Shown in pieces: positions 15,947 to 27,496 of a stretch of 64,000 nucleotides of DNA. Source of the stretch: Anisakis pegreffii (taxonomy: Eukaryota > Nematoda > Chromadorea > Rhabditida > Anisakidae). The notes under the pieces were generated by a model that was given only the letters and a program-made list of their open reading frames with translations, had not been told where the DNA came from and made no database searches. Made by a program: the position numbers and the translations under genes. The stretch's first letter is position 1; each line of letters opens with the position of its first letter. Location: the NCBI GenBank assembly GCA_035041965.1, contig JAPYMA010000179.1:124001-188000 (forward strand), in the 5' to 3' direction.

Positions 15947-17068
15947 ATGGAACGTTCTGATGGTAACGGAACTATAACAGTATCTGAAGAAGTTGTTGCT
16001 GGGGTTAGAACTTTCGTTCCTTGTGATATTTGCTTTTTTTTCAGACTGGACGCTGTCCAGCTCTGGCGATCTAGTATTTTCTTTTCAAGCAGATGTTTCG
16101 CTCTATTACGAACAGCAAAAATACTCCTTCTTCGTCATATGCAATTCGAAATAACCACTGTTTACCATTTTATCATGCAGCAGTTAGATGAGCTGCAAAT
16201 TCGTTATCAGTTCGGAACACTGGAAAATATCCTCAGTTTATCGTTTATTTCGAGAATGTTTTTTGATGATGTTTGTGCGAATTTTCCATTTTGCAGCCTG
16301 AAGTGCAAGAAATTGTTCTGACAACGCCCGAGACCGATCCATCGCACAGGTAACTTTTTTTTCGCTCTTCTACATACTGTTACATCTTTCCTTATGTGGT
16401 TAGCACGAGTGTTTAAAATATATTGATTAGGTCACTTCAATTTCTATCATTACACGTTTTGCATACACAAAAGGAAGTGTTGTGAAATGATTTGACTCTG
16501 AAGCATTTATCTGATTGTGAGAAATTTTTTCCGGCGAATGAAACTAGTTTCTTTTCAGAGTTCAATGGGCCCAAGGAACGGTCGATAATGAGTTCATGGG
16601 AAAGCATAAATCGAAATGTTGTTGTATTTACAAGAAGCCGAAGAAATGGAATGATGACTCTGACAGTTCAGATTCGGTTGGTGTTCACAATCCTCTCGTT
16701 GACTATTTTCTATGTGTTTGGCTGAAGGTGATCAGAACTATAGTAGTTTCACACTAATTGTGTCGTACCAAACGGAATTCTTTATTCATAGCCATAAAAT
16801 TCCTCTATTATTTCAGCCATATCTCATTTCATTCAATGAATGTAAGAACATGTCAAGGTAATAAACAGCGAAATAGAATGTTCCTTTCAGTATGTATTTT
16901 GTGTTAAGATCCGATGATATTTCAATCCTTTCCTTGTTGGCTTCATTATCATTACTGAATTAATCTCAGGATTGTGAAACCGGGCATTGCCGAGGGCATG
17001 TTGAGAAGCGTCATCCGAAAGATCACGGAGACGGTGCTGGAGCTCAAGGACCAAGTTGCCCTGCCTAG
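15947..17068 (+). CDS. PPP1R11: Protein phosphatase 1 inhibitor-3 (PPP1R11 family), 4 exons
   Basis: Exons 15947-16003, 16297-16349, 16559-16676 and 16970-17068 join in phase to give 108 residues, close to the roughly 126 of the human protein. Seen in the product: RVQW at residues 37-40, which fits the PP1-docking RVxF/KVxW class; TVDNEFMGKHKSKCCCIY at 44-61, the family signature with its CCC cluster; an acidic Asp/Ser run at 69-76; and DCETGHCRGH at 77-86, matching the second Cys/His cluster. Introns begin GT and end AG (donors gttaga, gtaact, gttggt). The family inhibits PP1 in nucleus and cytoplasm; mammalian PPP1R11 is also reported to have ubiquitin-ligase activity through its Cys motifs. 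The start is the only in-frame ATG of exon 1. The short first exon is the least constrained part of the model. Identity is secure from the two Cys motifs. Confidence 0.92.
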
Positions 17069-17938
17069 ACGGTGCCACTGATTTCATCCACTGATATCTG
17101 TGGATGCTGAAGTAACCAAATAATATTCACTCATTTTTCATTTAATGGGTTTTTATTTATTTGCATCTTGAATATTCTCCTTCATTCTTCGTCATGTTAA
17201 TCAAGTTGAGCATTGTTTTCCTGTAGCTTTGGTCGTTGTCTTGGGTGAATTGCTATGGAAGGAAAGAATGTTACGTGATACTCGATTCAGTTATTTACTC
17301 GCCCCATTCGTCGGCAATGCCACTTCCCAAATACCTTTCCTATTGTATTGCGTGATCATTTCATATCATTGGTGGTTCGCTACACACTTTTTTGTTCATT
17401 ATTTCTCGTCCGTTGAAGCCGTAAATGATTCGCATTGAATTGAATTCGATGCTTGGTGGCATTTCAATAGTTTCGGTTTCATTAGAGCTCAAATTGAGCC
17501 GCTTTTTATACGCTAATTGAAATCGTTACGAGTTGTATGATCGTATTGGTTCTGATTCGTAGTTATCCATATCCATTATTGGTGTTCATTATCACTTACT
17601 GATTCATGTGTGATGTATGATAACTGTGTATAGTTTTGTCGGGAATTATATTGTCAATCATATGATTTCGAATGTATCTCATGGTAATAAAGTTGTATGT
17701 TTTGCTCCATTTGTTTATCAATGCATTTCACAACCACTTTGAAGAATTCAGCATTTCGATGCAAAAAAAAGAAAACTTCGCGATGAGTTATTTAGCATAT
17801 ATTCAAGATATTCGCAGATATGCTTCAATTACGTACTATTTGCAAGCCGCAGTGGAATATTCAAAATATTTTCCAGCTTTAATGGGAAAATGATTGTCCT
17901 TTGTCCATTCTCATACGATTTTTAATCGATGTGTGGTT

Positions 17939-20900
17939 ATGTCTTTCAATAGTGGCGGTATTGAATTTAGAGATTTTAATATTGGTTGTGCCGATGAAGT
18001 GGTGAGCGTTGTTCGAATTTTTTGTAAAGAATTCCATCATCAAAAAAAGATGCAGCTGAAAGTAGATCAGGATTGTTTGTATAATCGAATAATCGAACCG
18101 AGAAGGCCCCGAAATGTCTAGAAGCATAAACTGAGTGGTTGGTCATAGTGAAGGGCTGCAGGGAATGATCCCTATTGCTTTTAAGTATTCCAGTTTCACT
18201 TAACAGGTCTAGAAATGAAGTTGTGCAGATTACAGGTTGTGGGGAGGGGGTAAGCTTGATCAGCTGAAATAGTAACGATACTTGCCGTATGTCCACAGAC
18301 TCGTACTGCTGAATGTTGGTATTCATAAGGATCATGCATTATAAATGCTTCATATTACATGATAATTTCAATTTTATCGAGCACCTTATCTAAAACAGCA
18401 AAAATATGACCATCCCACTCTGTTTCGCTTTCGAGAATGTGTGCATAACATGTCTTCATTTTTTGAAGACCTCAATCAACTGTGAAGCAATTAAAGCAAG
18501 ATCACGTGAAATAATCGGCGAAAAATCAGCAAATTATTTACTCCGTCTGCAAGATGCATCAATTTTAGCAATTCATGCGGAATTACTGATTGAGTACAGT
18601 CATGCGTGAGTTTGCTGTATCTTCAACCGACAATATTCAAATCGTCGCACGAGTGTAATGTCCAGTTCAGCACGTTCAGACCCACTAGTGCATGAAATTA
18701 GAACTGTTGCATAAGAAAAGTATCAGTGCATTTAAGAAAGTTCCAGTTTTGATGCACGCGATCATTCAGACGGGGCACTACCTAGAAATGTAATCTTCAA
18801 AAGATATTTGCCCTTTGGTCTCGTCAGCAATTATAAGAAATGTTCCTATGAACTCCTTCCAGAATGTGAGTTCAGCTTTAAGAAAAGTGCATATCTTGTC
18901 GTATGAAAATGCCAATTCGTTCACATACGAGAATATATGAGAACATCGATTCATTTTACTTCGAATCCTCATCGAACTGAATACAACAACAAGAGTTCAG
19001 TGTTGCACGCACGAATCACATAGAATTTGCATGTATTTCATGAATTTCTTCAGTCAGGTGTTTGTAATGATGGAAAACGTGTTCATAACTTAATTGTTGA
19101 GTTTGGACATGCTGAAGGTGGATTGTGATCGGCTTCGAATGCAGTGACTTGTAATATGGCATTAAAGGCCTTCGATTGATCAACTATCTCTTAGTAAGGA
19201 TATAGCTAAGATTATGACGAGTCATAACGGGAAGAATTTGTTGAAGATTCTCGCAATCGCTTGCGTTCGGTGAGCCTTTCGTTGTCATAAACGTTTGTGA
19301 TCCTGGCTCCGTGCGAACACTGCTATCATTCCTCTACGACGGAATCATGAACGTACAAATCGAACGTTTGAATCGTTTACTGCCTACGGCTGCACTCCTC
19401 CAATGCAGTGTTTGCTTGTCGGTTAGTATACTCCATTAGCAATCTAAGTTCCATCGAACTTCTCGAACGAAAACTTAATAAAGTTTATGACAGTAATAAA
19501 AATAATGACAGTAACAGCAGAAAATGATGGCAGAATTCTAGAATAATAACAATAGTGACAATAGTTTTAAGTAATAATGAATATAACAATAGTAATGATA
19601 ATAATAACAGTACAAATCATCGGTTCTATGAGATATCAATCACCCAAATCACCTTAACTGCTTTCTTCAACATATAGGATATGGAAATCGCATATGTTTT
19701 GTTCAGATGACCGTTACATTCACTTCTCTTTAGCAAGTTCATGAAGGTGATCGACAATGCTAGGCTTTCTCTTATTGTTAGACAGTTGCATTCCTCAACA
19801 TTGCAATTGATCATGATTGCATGAGAATCTATTGTCTCTGACACGCTCAATTCAAACTGTTGCATGGATTCTCATTCTTTTCGGACGTGTTGTAGTCACT
19901 CTCATCGCTATCACTTGCGAATACCGTTCTATTGATGAGTTTTTATCATTCACTTCGTCTCAATTTCACTTCACAGTTCGAATCAATTTCTCATTCTGTA
20001 GCATATACTATTTACTGGATACGTTGACGAGTGTTGACAGTCCAAATCAACAACACAACAATCGAATTGAATTGCTCATCAACGTTCGACAGTGAAATGG
20101 TCAATGATAGAGTGTGTTTGATAGAATGAGAATTTGACTTTAATTGTTGAGTGAAATGAATGAGAAATTAGGAAAAGAGAGCACTTTTGGTGATAATAGC
20201 TATAAGAGCGATTGAAACGGCTCGGAAAAGAATGAAAACCTTGTCAAAACACCATTTATTAACAAATCTATGCGGTTTTCATTGAAACTAAGAAATTCGC
20301 TGATCAGTTCATGCTGAAAATCCAACTCACAGAACATTAACTCTGAAATAACCGAAAATAGGGATTGGACATCCCATCTTCCAAGACGAATGTCGTCACG
20401 ACGCCTTAAACAACCGGCAGCCGGTAGTTATTGTTAAAGTCATCTAATTATTGTTAACCTCATTAATGCTACTACCCTCCAAGCTTCGCTCCATCTTCTG
20501 CTGTTATTGGCATTATTTTCATTACTGTAGTGAACTTTATTAGGTTTTTTTTGACAAATGTTCTCAAACTTTGATAAAATCCAGGTCATTTCTAATCGTG
20601 TGTCATTCCTGACTTGCTACGTTCATAGAGCTTATCTAAATCAATTTATATTCATGAATATTCATTTCAAATCCGAATCATATTTGAGGTAATTCAAGAA
20701 TACATGGTGTATATTTCATGGCGGAGTATTCGTCACGTGATCAAATGTGCACAAACAGCTTCACAAGCGATCGCATACTTTGACTTCGATCACTTGAATA
20801 GAATGAGACTGAATATGGCAAGGACCATAGAAAATACCAGCAATATCGACTGTCTATATCAGGTTTCACTTTGAATCCTCATAAAAGTATTACAGATAAT

Positions 20901-22074
20901 TGCACTGTTCAATTTGCCTGCCAATCATATGCAGCTTTGACGTTGCGCTTGTCATATAAATTTGAAGAAGTAAGAGTAGTGATATGGATTGAGTGTATCA
21001 TGATGATTACACCAGTCTACGTGCTAAGAACCTAATAAGAGGAATGGTTTCGTAAACGTATCACTGCATTTGGTATTTATCTCAGATGTGATTTGAAATG
21101 GTGATATCAAAATGAACCAAGGCACAGTTCCTGGTTTTGGTCTGGCTTAGATCACTTTCGCGATTCACTGGAGAGACTTTTCCAGTGATTCAACAGATTG
21201 CTTTGATTTTTTGTGCTAATTTAAGTGATTATAGGAAGCTTCATTGGGTGCTATCAAAGAGATTCTTCTTGCTTTGCAAATTGATGGAAATGAGCAGCGA
21301 ACACGCTTGGTAACCAGATTTTTTCTAATAACCACTGAAAGCGTTTACTCTTAGGTGTGACAGGCTTTAATTGTAAGCAAGACTTCCTTTTGCAGATGTT
21401 GAATATAGCTAATGAGTGGTTATTATCACGGACAGAACGTCATTCTCATGCTGAATGTGTTTATGCACTTATACCTTTTCGGTTACTGTCAATTGACGAG
21501 TTGATCGAGGTTCGCATACTTTTACTTTTCATCACAAATCCTTTGAAGTTTCTTAAATGTTCGACCACGCTTCGATACGCTGCTCAACTAATGTTTCTGA
21601 ACAGTGGTGATGTTAACATGAACTAATGCAATTTCCTAGAATTTGGATTTGCATTAGGTATTGCTGGGCAAAAGCGTTTCGTCGTGAAAAGGCTAGAAAT
21701 AAATGTAATTAGCATATTACAATCATGCAAACCTATAAACAGTGCTATCAGAGAGTATTTTTGCTTGTTAATTTTCAGCTGTCCCGAATTGCCGATGACC
21801 GTCTACCTCAAGCACTGCATGAACCACTTCTGCGTCAACTCAAAGAAAGCGCCTACCGGAAGCATGTTGGCTATGAAATAGGTTTTTTAGAACACGTCAA
21901 GAAACCGGAACACACTGCACGATCACCAATGAGCAACAGATCACAAACAGTACTGGAGACAGCGCAGTCCTCAGCAGATATATTTGATGAGGTTCTGTGG
22001 CCATCTATAGAACATTCACAACCGAAATGCAGTACTCCGATAGTCTCCAAGCAAGGAGGAAGCCAATGCTCTCG

Positions 22075-22127
<53 letters not shown>

Positions 22128-23209
22128 AGACAGCAGAGACGAACACTTCTCAACATTACCGGCCAAGCGTTACACTTGTGGATTCACGTAACTGTGGCAG
22201 TGTGGCAAAACAGAAATCCGATTGCACGCAACCTGAAGGCTTCAGTTTGCGCAAAGCACCTAGCGCTTTTGTTCTTGACACTCTTGTAAGTGCTAGCAAC
22301 TCTTCAAAGTGTCCATCTGGACCGACCAAGAAGCCAGAAGATTCTGCGATTGACACAAAAGAACAACCGCTACGAGCGATTTCTGGACGTAGCACAACTG
22401 CTATTGCAATGAACGATTCAAACGTACACCCTACTGGCTTCTCATGTGCATGCCAATTTAACCAACGAATACCACTAGATTTGAGTGGAGGCCGACTAAC
22501 CAGTGGACGAGACGGCTTCGAAGTAGGCTTGGAGAAGCCGAATAGACCTCTCCAATCGATCAAATCATTCAAAAATCCCCTTTCATTGATGCAGTATGTT
22601 CGACTTCCACCGACGCGCGAGACACGAGACACAGCGTTAAGCGAACTTGGCACTGGCGTTCCTATCGGATTACCTGTATCAAGCGCTAATCACATTCACT
22701 TATCCTCACCTCGCAACCAACAAGAACAGAAAGACCAATCACTATCTGTCACTGTCAGAAGTCACTCGCAAGCTGCTAGTTGGTTGTCAAGCGATCTTGA
22801 TCATCAAGTTCATCTGACGAACAATAACAACTGTTGTTATGAAGAAGTTCGAGAAAATATTTTTTTGAAGAGTGAACTGCTGAAAGATAACCATGAAAGT
22901 AAGTCGCCGAGAACTGCACAAGAAGATAGCAGTACAGCTGAAAGCAGTAATGATCATAAAAGATGCACAAATGAAGAGCACACTTTGCGAAATTTGATGT
23001 TTAACAGTGACTGTGAAGAAAATTTGCCTCAGAATGGTCTTACCGAAAATGGAGCATCCACTGAATTAACAACAAATCAGTCAGGAAGAAGTGTTCATTC
23101 TGTTTTCGAAGGAAGCGATTCCATATTGAAAGCAGTTAATTCCGGGTGGGGTTCGTTTAGCGATTCGAACGTTTCTGAGAAAACCATACCGAGTTCGATA
23201 TCGAGCTAG
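17939..23209 (+). CDS. BTB-BACK domain protein with long disordered tail, multi-exon
   Basis: Supported exons: 18469-18605 and 19247-19421 (BTB), about 20750-20862 (start unresolved), 21235-21309 and 21396-21509 (BACK), and 21779-23209 (end of BACK plus tail). A possible first exon is 17939-18001. The second and third exons join in phase as IHAELLIEYSHAFSQSL, followed by DPGSVRTLLSFLYDG and RLLPTAALLQ, the usual second half of a BTB fold. Later exons give ANEWLLSRTER, PFRLLSIDELIE and RLPQALHEPLLRQLK, matching the BACK domain of Kelch-type Cullin-3 adaptors. No Kelch blades follow. Instead there is a tail of about 450 residues rich in Ser, Asn and Gln, with about 14 alanines. This suggests, by family inference, a substrate adaptor for a Cullin-3 ubiquitin ligase, but the target is unknown. 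One linker exon between BTB and BACK is probably missing from this model. The large intron 19422-20749 carries a foldback repeat. Confidence 0.78.
19675..20250 (+). mobile_element. Foldback repeat family A, copy 1
   Basis: Aligns by eye along its length with the copies at 40993-41445 (reverse) and 44699-45260. The core, 19859-20250 (about 392 bp), is a degenerate long palindrome: it begins GCATGGATTCTCATTCTTTT and its end, read in reverse, begins GGTTTTCATTCTTTTCCG, with matching internal blocks (for example gctatcac near 19905 against gtgataatagct near 20190). About 185 bp upstream of the core is also shared with copy 3. It has no coding capacity, so it is probably a non-autonomous DNA element. 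It lies in the large intron of the BTB-BACK gene. Confidence 0.75.
22075..22128 (+). repeat. (CAG)n repeat inside BTB-BACK coding exon
   Basis: About 17 GCA/CAG units with one CAA/ACA interruption, in the long last exon of the BTB-BACK gene. In the gene's frame it reads as alanine (GCA), giving about 14 Ala in a row, not glutamine. Confidence 0.9.
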
Positions 23210-24087
23210 TAGATGGCGAGGATTTATTAGTGTGATCAAAACTGAGATCAAAAAATTATTGAAAAAAGCCTTCACTCTAATGTGCAATTGTTTTTCCTGA
23301 TTTCATTAGCTTATAATTAGAACCTAGTCGTGAAACGGCGCATATTTACAAATAATTCGCTGCATTAAAATAATGACTTGTCTGAAATATTTGCTTGCAT
23401 TTTTTGTTCGGCACATCGAAGCGACGCTTGAAACACTACCAGTCTATAGCTAATAACTTTCCAAAGCAATGACTCACAAAGAACTGAACTGTTTGAGGGA
23501 AGTTTTGAGTTCAGACTAGATGTCGGCTTGTGGTATTATCATGAACAACAGTATAAACACCGCTGAATATTCAGGTAAACATCAAAGCATATATGCCGCT
23601 ACGTATTCATTTCTTCATTTGTATATTCTGTTACTTCATATTCCTCATATATGTTCAGGTGCATTGAATAAAGCTTCCATGATCAACGCAGAATACTTTT
23701 ATTTGCAGTTTTTTCATCATATAATGTTCACGAAAATATTATTGTGTACATCGATTCCTATATGCGGAACACCAATCGAACTCTGCGCTCAATTTCTTTA
23801 CATTAGTTCTCCTCACTGGCTCTGGAGTACTCAAAATCAAAGTGCAAGAAGAATATATGTGAAGGCAAGAATTCTATCGAACAAATCTAATAAATAAAAG
23901 ATCATTTATGCAATACATTGAGCAGAGTGCAATGAATGTGAGGAGGGAGTGGAAGCAATGCAATGCATGCGAATATTTTAAAAATTCAACCTTCTCTTCA
24001 TATGTTCCCGTAAACCTCACCTGAATCCTTGAGTTAATTTAAGAATTCTGAACGCAGGCTGCATTTCAGTTCAAATTTCAGTGTTGT

Positions 24088-24147
24088 ACTCGTCACTAAC
24101 AAAACCGAAATGAAAAATCATTCATATCGCTTCTGTTAGTGACGAGT
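24088..24147 (+). ncRNA. 60-nt hairpin, pre-miRNA-like
   Basis: Two 27-nt arms (24088-24114 and 24121-24147) pair with three mismatches around a 6-nt loop. The outer 13-14 bp (actcgtcactaaca with its complement) are perfect. Size and shape match a small microRNA precursor, but a tiny foldback element would look the same. Strand is undecided. Confidence 0.3.
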
Positions 24148-24491
24148 TTTCGATGAATTTAGATCTGTTTTATGAAAAGCGAGTGAGCAGCCTCACTACT
24201 CCCCCAACATATATGATTGATGAATTTAGACTTGAAATGTGCCATCGTCGGTTTGCACATTAACTCTTCATAAACATCAACACCTCTTCATAATGTTACG
24301 AAGCCATTTGAACACCTGACATTGTTCACGATTTAGATTGATTGCATAGTTTATTGATAAGTGGCGTCTACTGAGTATGACTGCAGTTGCAATTTCATCG
24401 TTAAGCGTCGCACTTCATTCGGAATCAATGTTCGATGCACCGAAAACTTTGCTAAACTTTTGCACGATAATGATCGATGATATGGTGGTGA

Positions 24492-24509
24492 ATGTGTGTG
24501 TGTGTGTGC
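24492..24509. repeat. (TG)n microsatellite
   Basis: Eight consecutive TG units in a gene-free stretch. Confidence 0.85.
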
Positions 24510-25087
24510 TTGGAAGTTTCGGACTTTCTTCAGACCTATGAGCAGTAACCAATCGTATGCACAAGAAATGATTAAGAAAAATAATCTCGAAAAAGATATT
24601 CGCTAAATTCTTCGAGAAAAAACACTGTGAAGATACGTGCACAAATCAACAATGCCATCATGTGTTAGAGAAAAATCTCGTGTAGGTGAAACTGAATGTT
24701 TAGCCACATATTTTTGGTTTTTGACACAAAATTTTTAAAGTTTGCATTTTAGAGTCACATTAGGTGATGAAATTGATACAGCTCTCGTCAGTATCGTGTC
24801 CTGATTGGAATGACATTCTAAGACTTCGAAATGTTTTAGTTTCATCCAGATTCTAGACGCTTTTCATCTTGAAGGCTTTTGCTATCTTAGAAGTAGAGCA
24901 CTTCGGAACTGAAGTCAATGCTGGGATATTGACACAATATCTACAAGAGATCAAATGAAGTTCTGATCACATTCAATAACACCGTGTTCAGTTCTCTCAA
25001 TGATAGCCACCGCTTCAGTACACACGAATAAACGACAGCACAATCGAATTAAGTGATTCGGGAAACATCTTATCCACTGAAAATAAA

Positions 25088-25348
25088 TTAGACAGAGTGA
25101 TTATCGAACTGCGGCAGTGCATTGTCGGATTGCAGAACCGATAGCGGGTAGACATCGTCGTCGTCCTCCTCTTCGCCCAGCATTCGGCGTTTCTTCCTCA
25201 ATCGTGCTCGCTTGAAACAAACATAGATTTGTGTCACCACAAAACAACAACAGAACATCAAAATACCACAAGCCAAAAACAATACAACGGCCACCAAAAT
25301 CGACTCCACTTCGGTACCGATTGGTGTCAGAGACTCTTTTGCAACCAT
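25088..25348 (-). CDS. Small single-pass membrane protein, unknown function
   Basis: An 86-residue open frame that I do not recognise. It has a short N-terminus (MVAKESLTPIGTEVES), one strongly hydrophobic helix at about residues 17-40 that includes a CCC cluster, a basic stop-transfer segment (KRARLRKKRR), an acidic patch (GEEEDDDD), and a short tail. That layout fits a type III or tail-in single-pass protein with a cytosolic acidic tail. The ATG lies one base after a good 3' splice acceptor (catttcag), so the start is likely just downstream of a cis or trans splice site. An open stretch upstream on the same strand (about 25510-25625) could be a 5' exon but has no clear function. Two facts favour a real gene: the acceptor next to the start, and the membrane-protein layout. 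An overlapping frame in the same DNA is taken as spurious. Confidence 0.42.
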   Translation of the reverse strand: MVAKESLTPIGTEVESILVAVVLFLACGILMFCCCFVVTQIYVCFKRARLRKKRRMLGEEEDDDDVYPLSVLQSDNALPQFDNHSV

Positions 25349-26868
25349 GCTGAAATGTATTCTTACATTCATAAAACACATCCACTAGTAGACTCATCAT
25401 TCAATGAACACATCCCTAATGCAAGTTCATCAAAATAAATCTGCATTCTCCACATGCATTGAACAAATTGGATTGAACTTTCAAAAAAAAAAACAAAACA
25501 AAACAAACATATGAAAAAAAGTTTTCGAAAAGATTCCTCGTCAGATAATAATTGCTCAACATCGGCTATCAATTGACAACAACCGCTCCGACTGTTCCGC
25601 ACCAAAAAACTATTCGAGAGCGATTCCAGCAAAGAAGTTTGCTTGGCCTATCTTAAAAAACACCACCGGAAACGAAAACCTCGAAAAAAATTCCAGATTG
25701 CCTTTGCCAGTGCTAATGCATATTAGTTTTTAGGTATGTCATCAGGACTGCCGGCTTTACGATCTCATCAGTTTGTAGAGAATCGGCCCAGACATATCAT
25801 GTCAATGTGATGATGGCCGTTGGCGTGACGTTTTAGCCATCCTATTCAATAGCTTAGTGACGAATGCGAAGAGATATTGTAATGTTTGCAATCAGTGATT
25901 ATGTATGGATCACGTTTTGTTCATCGGTAACTGCTCATAAAAACACCATTACTTATTCTCAGCAATAACAATTAAAATTTTACAACATTTTAAATTATTG
26001 CCATAATCATTGTTCAATAGTTAAGTACCAACTGTTCTCGTTCAACGTAATAATAACACAACATAAAATGAGGCATACGAAAGATGCAATTATTTTCAAT
26101 ACTGTTCTCATCAATATAATGACTGAACGGTATTGTGACAGGTGCAAACGTCTCACCGCGGTTCACGCCTCACTTCAAACCTAAATGACAAAGGAACAAT
26201 GAAGGAATAGTTGTGATTCTCACGTACCTGAAGTTGAATTCAGTGAGCGAATCATTCGATCAAGGCAACGGATAAATTATGCAATCAGTACGAAAAGACT
26301 TTATCATATGATCTGCAACGGAGTATGATCACAATTTCAATAATAATGCGGACAAAACATCGCTACATTCAACATCGCTATGAAGTGAAGAGAGCACTCT
26401 TGAAAAACTTGTCAACGCTCATCTAAATGATAATCTCATGGAATAGCTGTTCATGGATTACGAACACCAGCTCATTATTCTTATCTTATTCTCTGTCCGT
26501 CTCGATCTAGCACACAGTTTGATGAGCTCATAACGACAAGCTTGCACAATACGAATGCGAATAGATACTACAAGCTGTTCTCGATCGAATGGATAATTGA
26601 TGTTTTCACAGCATTGAACTGGCATTATTTCTTAATTAATTATACGATTAGTCCAAATAATCGAACCAAGAAACAAATAGGTTTTCAGGAGCATCCCACG
26701 AGATTTATAGAATTACACCGAATTCAAAAGTTGAACGGAAAAAAGAAGATCAATCGGAATGATCACCGTTAAATGCATTTCAGTTCATGGAATGAGTCCA
26801 TGGAACAGAACTTCTTCAACCGGATTATTGACTAAACCACAATTGGAGCTTATGTTTTGCCCAATTTT

Positions 26869-27030
26869 ATGGGAGTTTCTACTCTAAAATTCCGAGAACG
26901 TTACGGCAAATACGGAAAAGAACTCACATGTTCACGTGTTAGCGTCTATGATGAAATAGAGCAATGGAAGATCGCTGATGAATTAATCGAAGTAGTGAAA
27001 ATCAGTAACACCAGACGAACATCTCGCTGA
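26869..27030 (+). CDS. Short open frame, 53 aa, unknown (possible element remnant)
   Basis: Not recognised. The product is strongly charged with a coding-like composition: LKFRERYGKYGKELTC, then VYDEIEQWKIADELIEVVK, ending NTRRTSR. The second half could form an amphipathic helix. No splice partner is evident. A second 53-residue frame on the same strand follows about 300 bp downstream. The pair might be fragments of one decayed gene or transposable element. Confidence 0.2.
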   Translation: MGVSTLKFRERYGKYGKELTCSRVSVYDEIEQWKIADELIEVVKISNTRRTSR

Positions 27031-27175
27031 ATAAGACAGCGATGAGGTAACTTTCATAGGATTATCGTGTATTTCAACATATTGAACGTCGTAGGTGAGC
27101 AAATAAACTTTTAAATACTGCAAATTGAATATTAAAGCTGTGAAATAATACGGAACCTAGGAATGTTCCCAATCG

Positions 27176-27246
27176 ATTGACCAATGCTGAACTTTGTTCT
27201 TGAAATAGCATTATTTCAAGAATAATTGCAGCATTCACTGGTCAAT
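27176..27246 (+). ncRNA. 71-nt hairpin with internal bulges
   Basis: Arms share attgacca, a bulge, atgctg, an internal loop and cttgaaata, closing on a GCAT loop. The inner 9 bp and the outer 8 bp (one G-T pair) are the firm parts. It could be a microRNA-like precursor or a remnant of a palindromic element. Confidence 0.25.
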
Positions 27247-27334
27247 GAGCGATGCATTAGAATTATAAGTATTCTTAAGAATTATAAATGTTCAGAAGAA
27301 TTATAAATATTCACTGACATTACTCGTAACTAGG

Positions 27335-27496
27335 ATGAGCAGCATTAAAACCTGGCAACCTATTGATCAAATGTTATGCTCTGGTATACATAGTGAGCAT
27401 ATTCTCGGTACTATGCTAATTGAAACTGAAGAAAGCGAAAAATTTGCTCCAACTCAAGCAAGACAAACGTATACGATACGAAACAGAGCGAAATGA
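27335..27496 (+). CDS. Short open frame, 53 aa, unknown
   Basis: Open from ATG to TGA. The product begins MSSIKTWQPIDQMLCSG, continues IETEESEKFAPTQARQ and ends in a basic tail. It has no recognised domain. It sits just after a hairpin at 27176-27246. It could be a remnant related to the frame at 26869 or a chance frame. Confidence 0.15.
   Translation: MSSIKTWQPIDQMLCSGIHSEHILGTMLIETEESEKFAPTQARQTYTIRNRAK

Larger units (their letters stand above)
23210..25087. other. No gene identified; 3' region of BTB-BACK gene and hairpin
   Basis: Follows the BTB-BACK stop codon. Apart from the hairpin at 24088 and the TG run, I see only short frames without domain or splice support. AATAAA near 23889 could serve the upstream gene only with a very long 3' UTR. 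Confidence 0.4.

Noticed and set aside
17976..18335. 119-codon minus-strand frame
   Set aside because: No recognisable domain, and it overlaps the likely 5' part of the BTB-BACK gene on the other strand. No splice or start context supports it.
19817..20095. 92-codon + strand frame
   Set aside because: Lies inside foldback repeat copy 1. The other copies do not preserve the frame.
21871..22146. Minus-strand frame with a polyalanine run
   Set aside because: It is the reverse reading of the CAG repeat in the BTB-BACK exon, with no other support.
22156..22653. 165-codon open frame on the minus strand
   Set aside because: It is antisense to the long last exon of the BTB-BACK gene. The open frame follows from the codon bias of the sense strand and has no domain.
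25101..25400. 99-codon minus-strand frame overlapping the small membrane protein
   Set aside because: Shifted frame over the same DNA. It lacks the acceptor-adjacent start and the coherent membrane-protein layout of the chosen frame.
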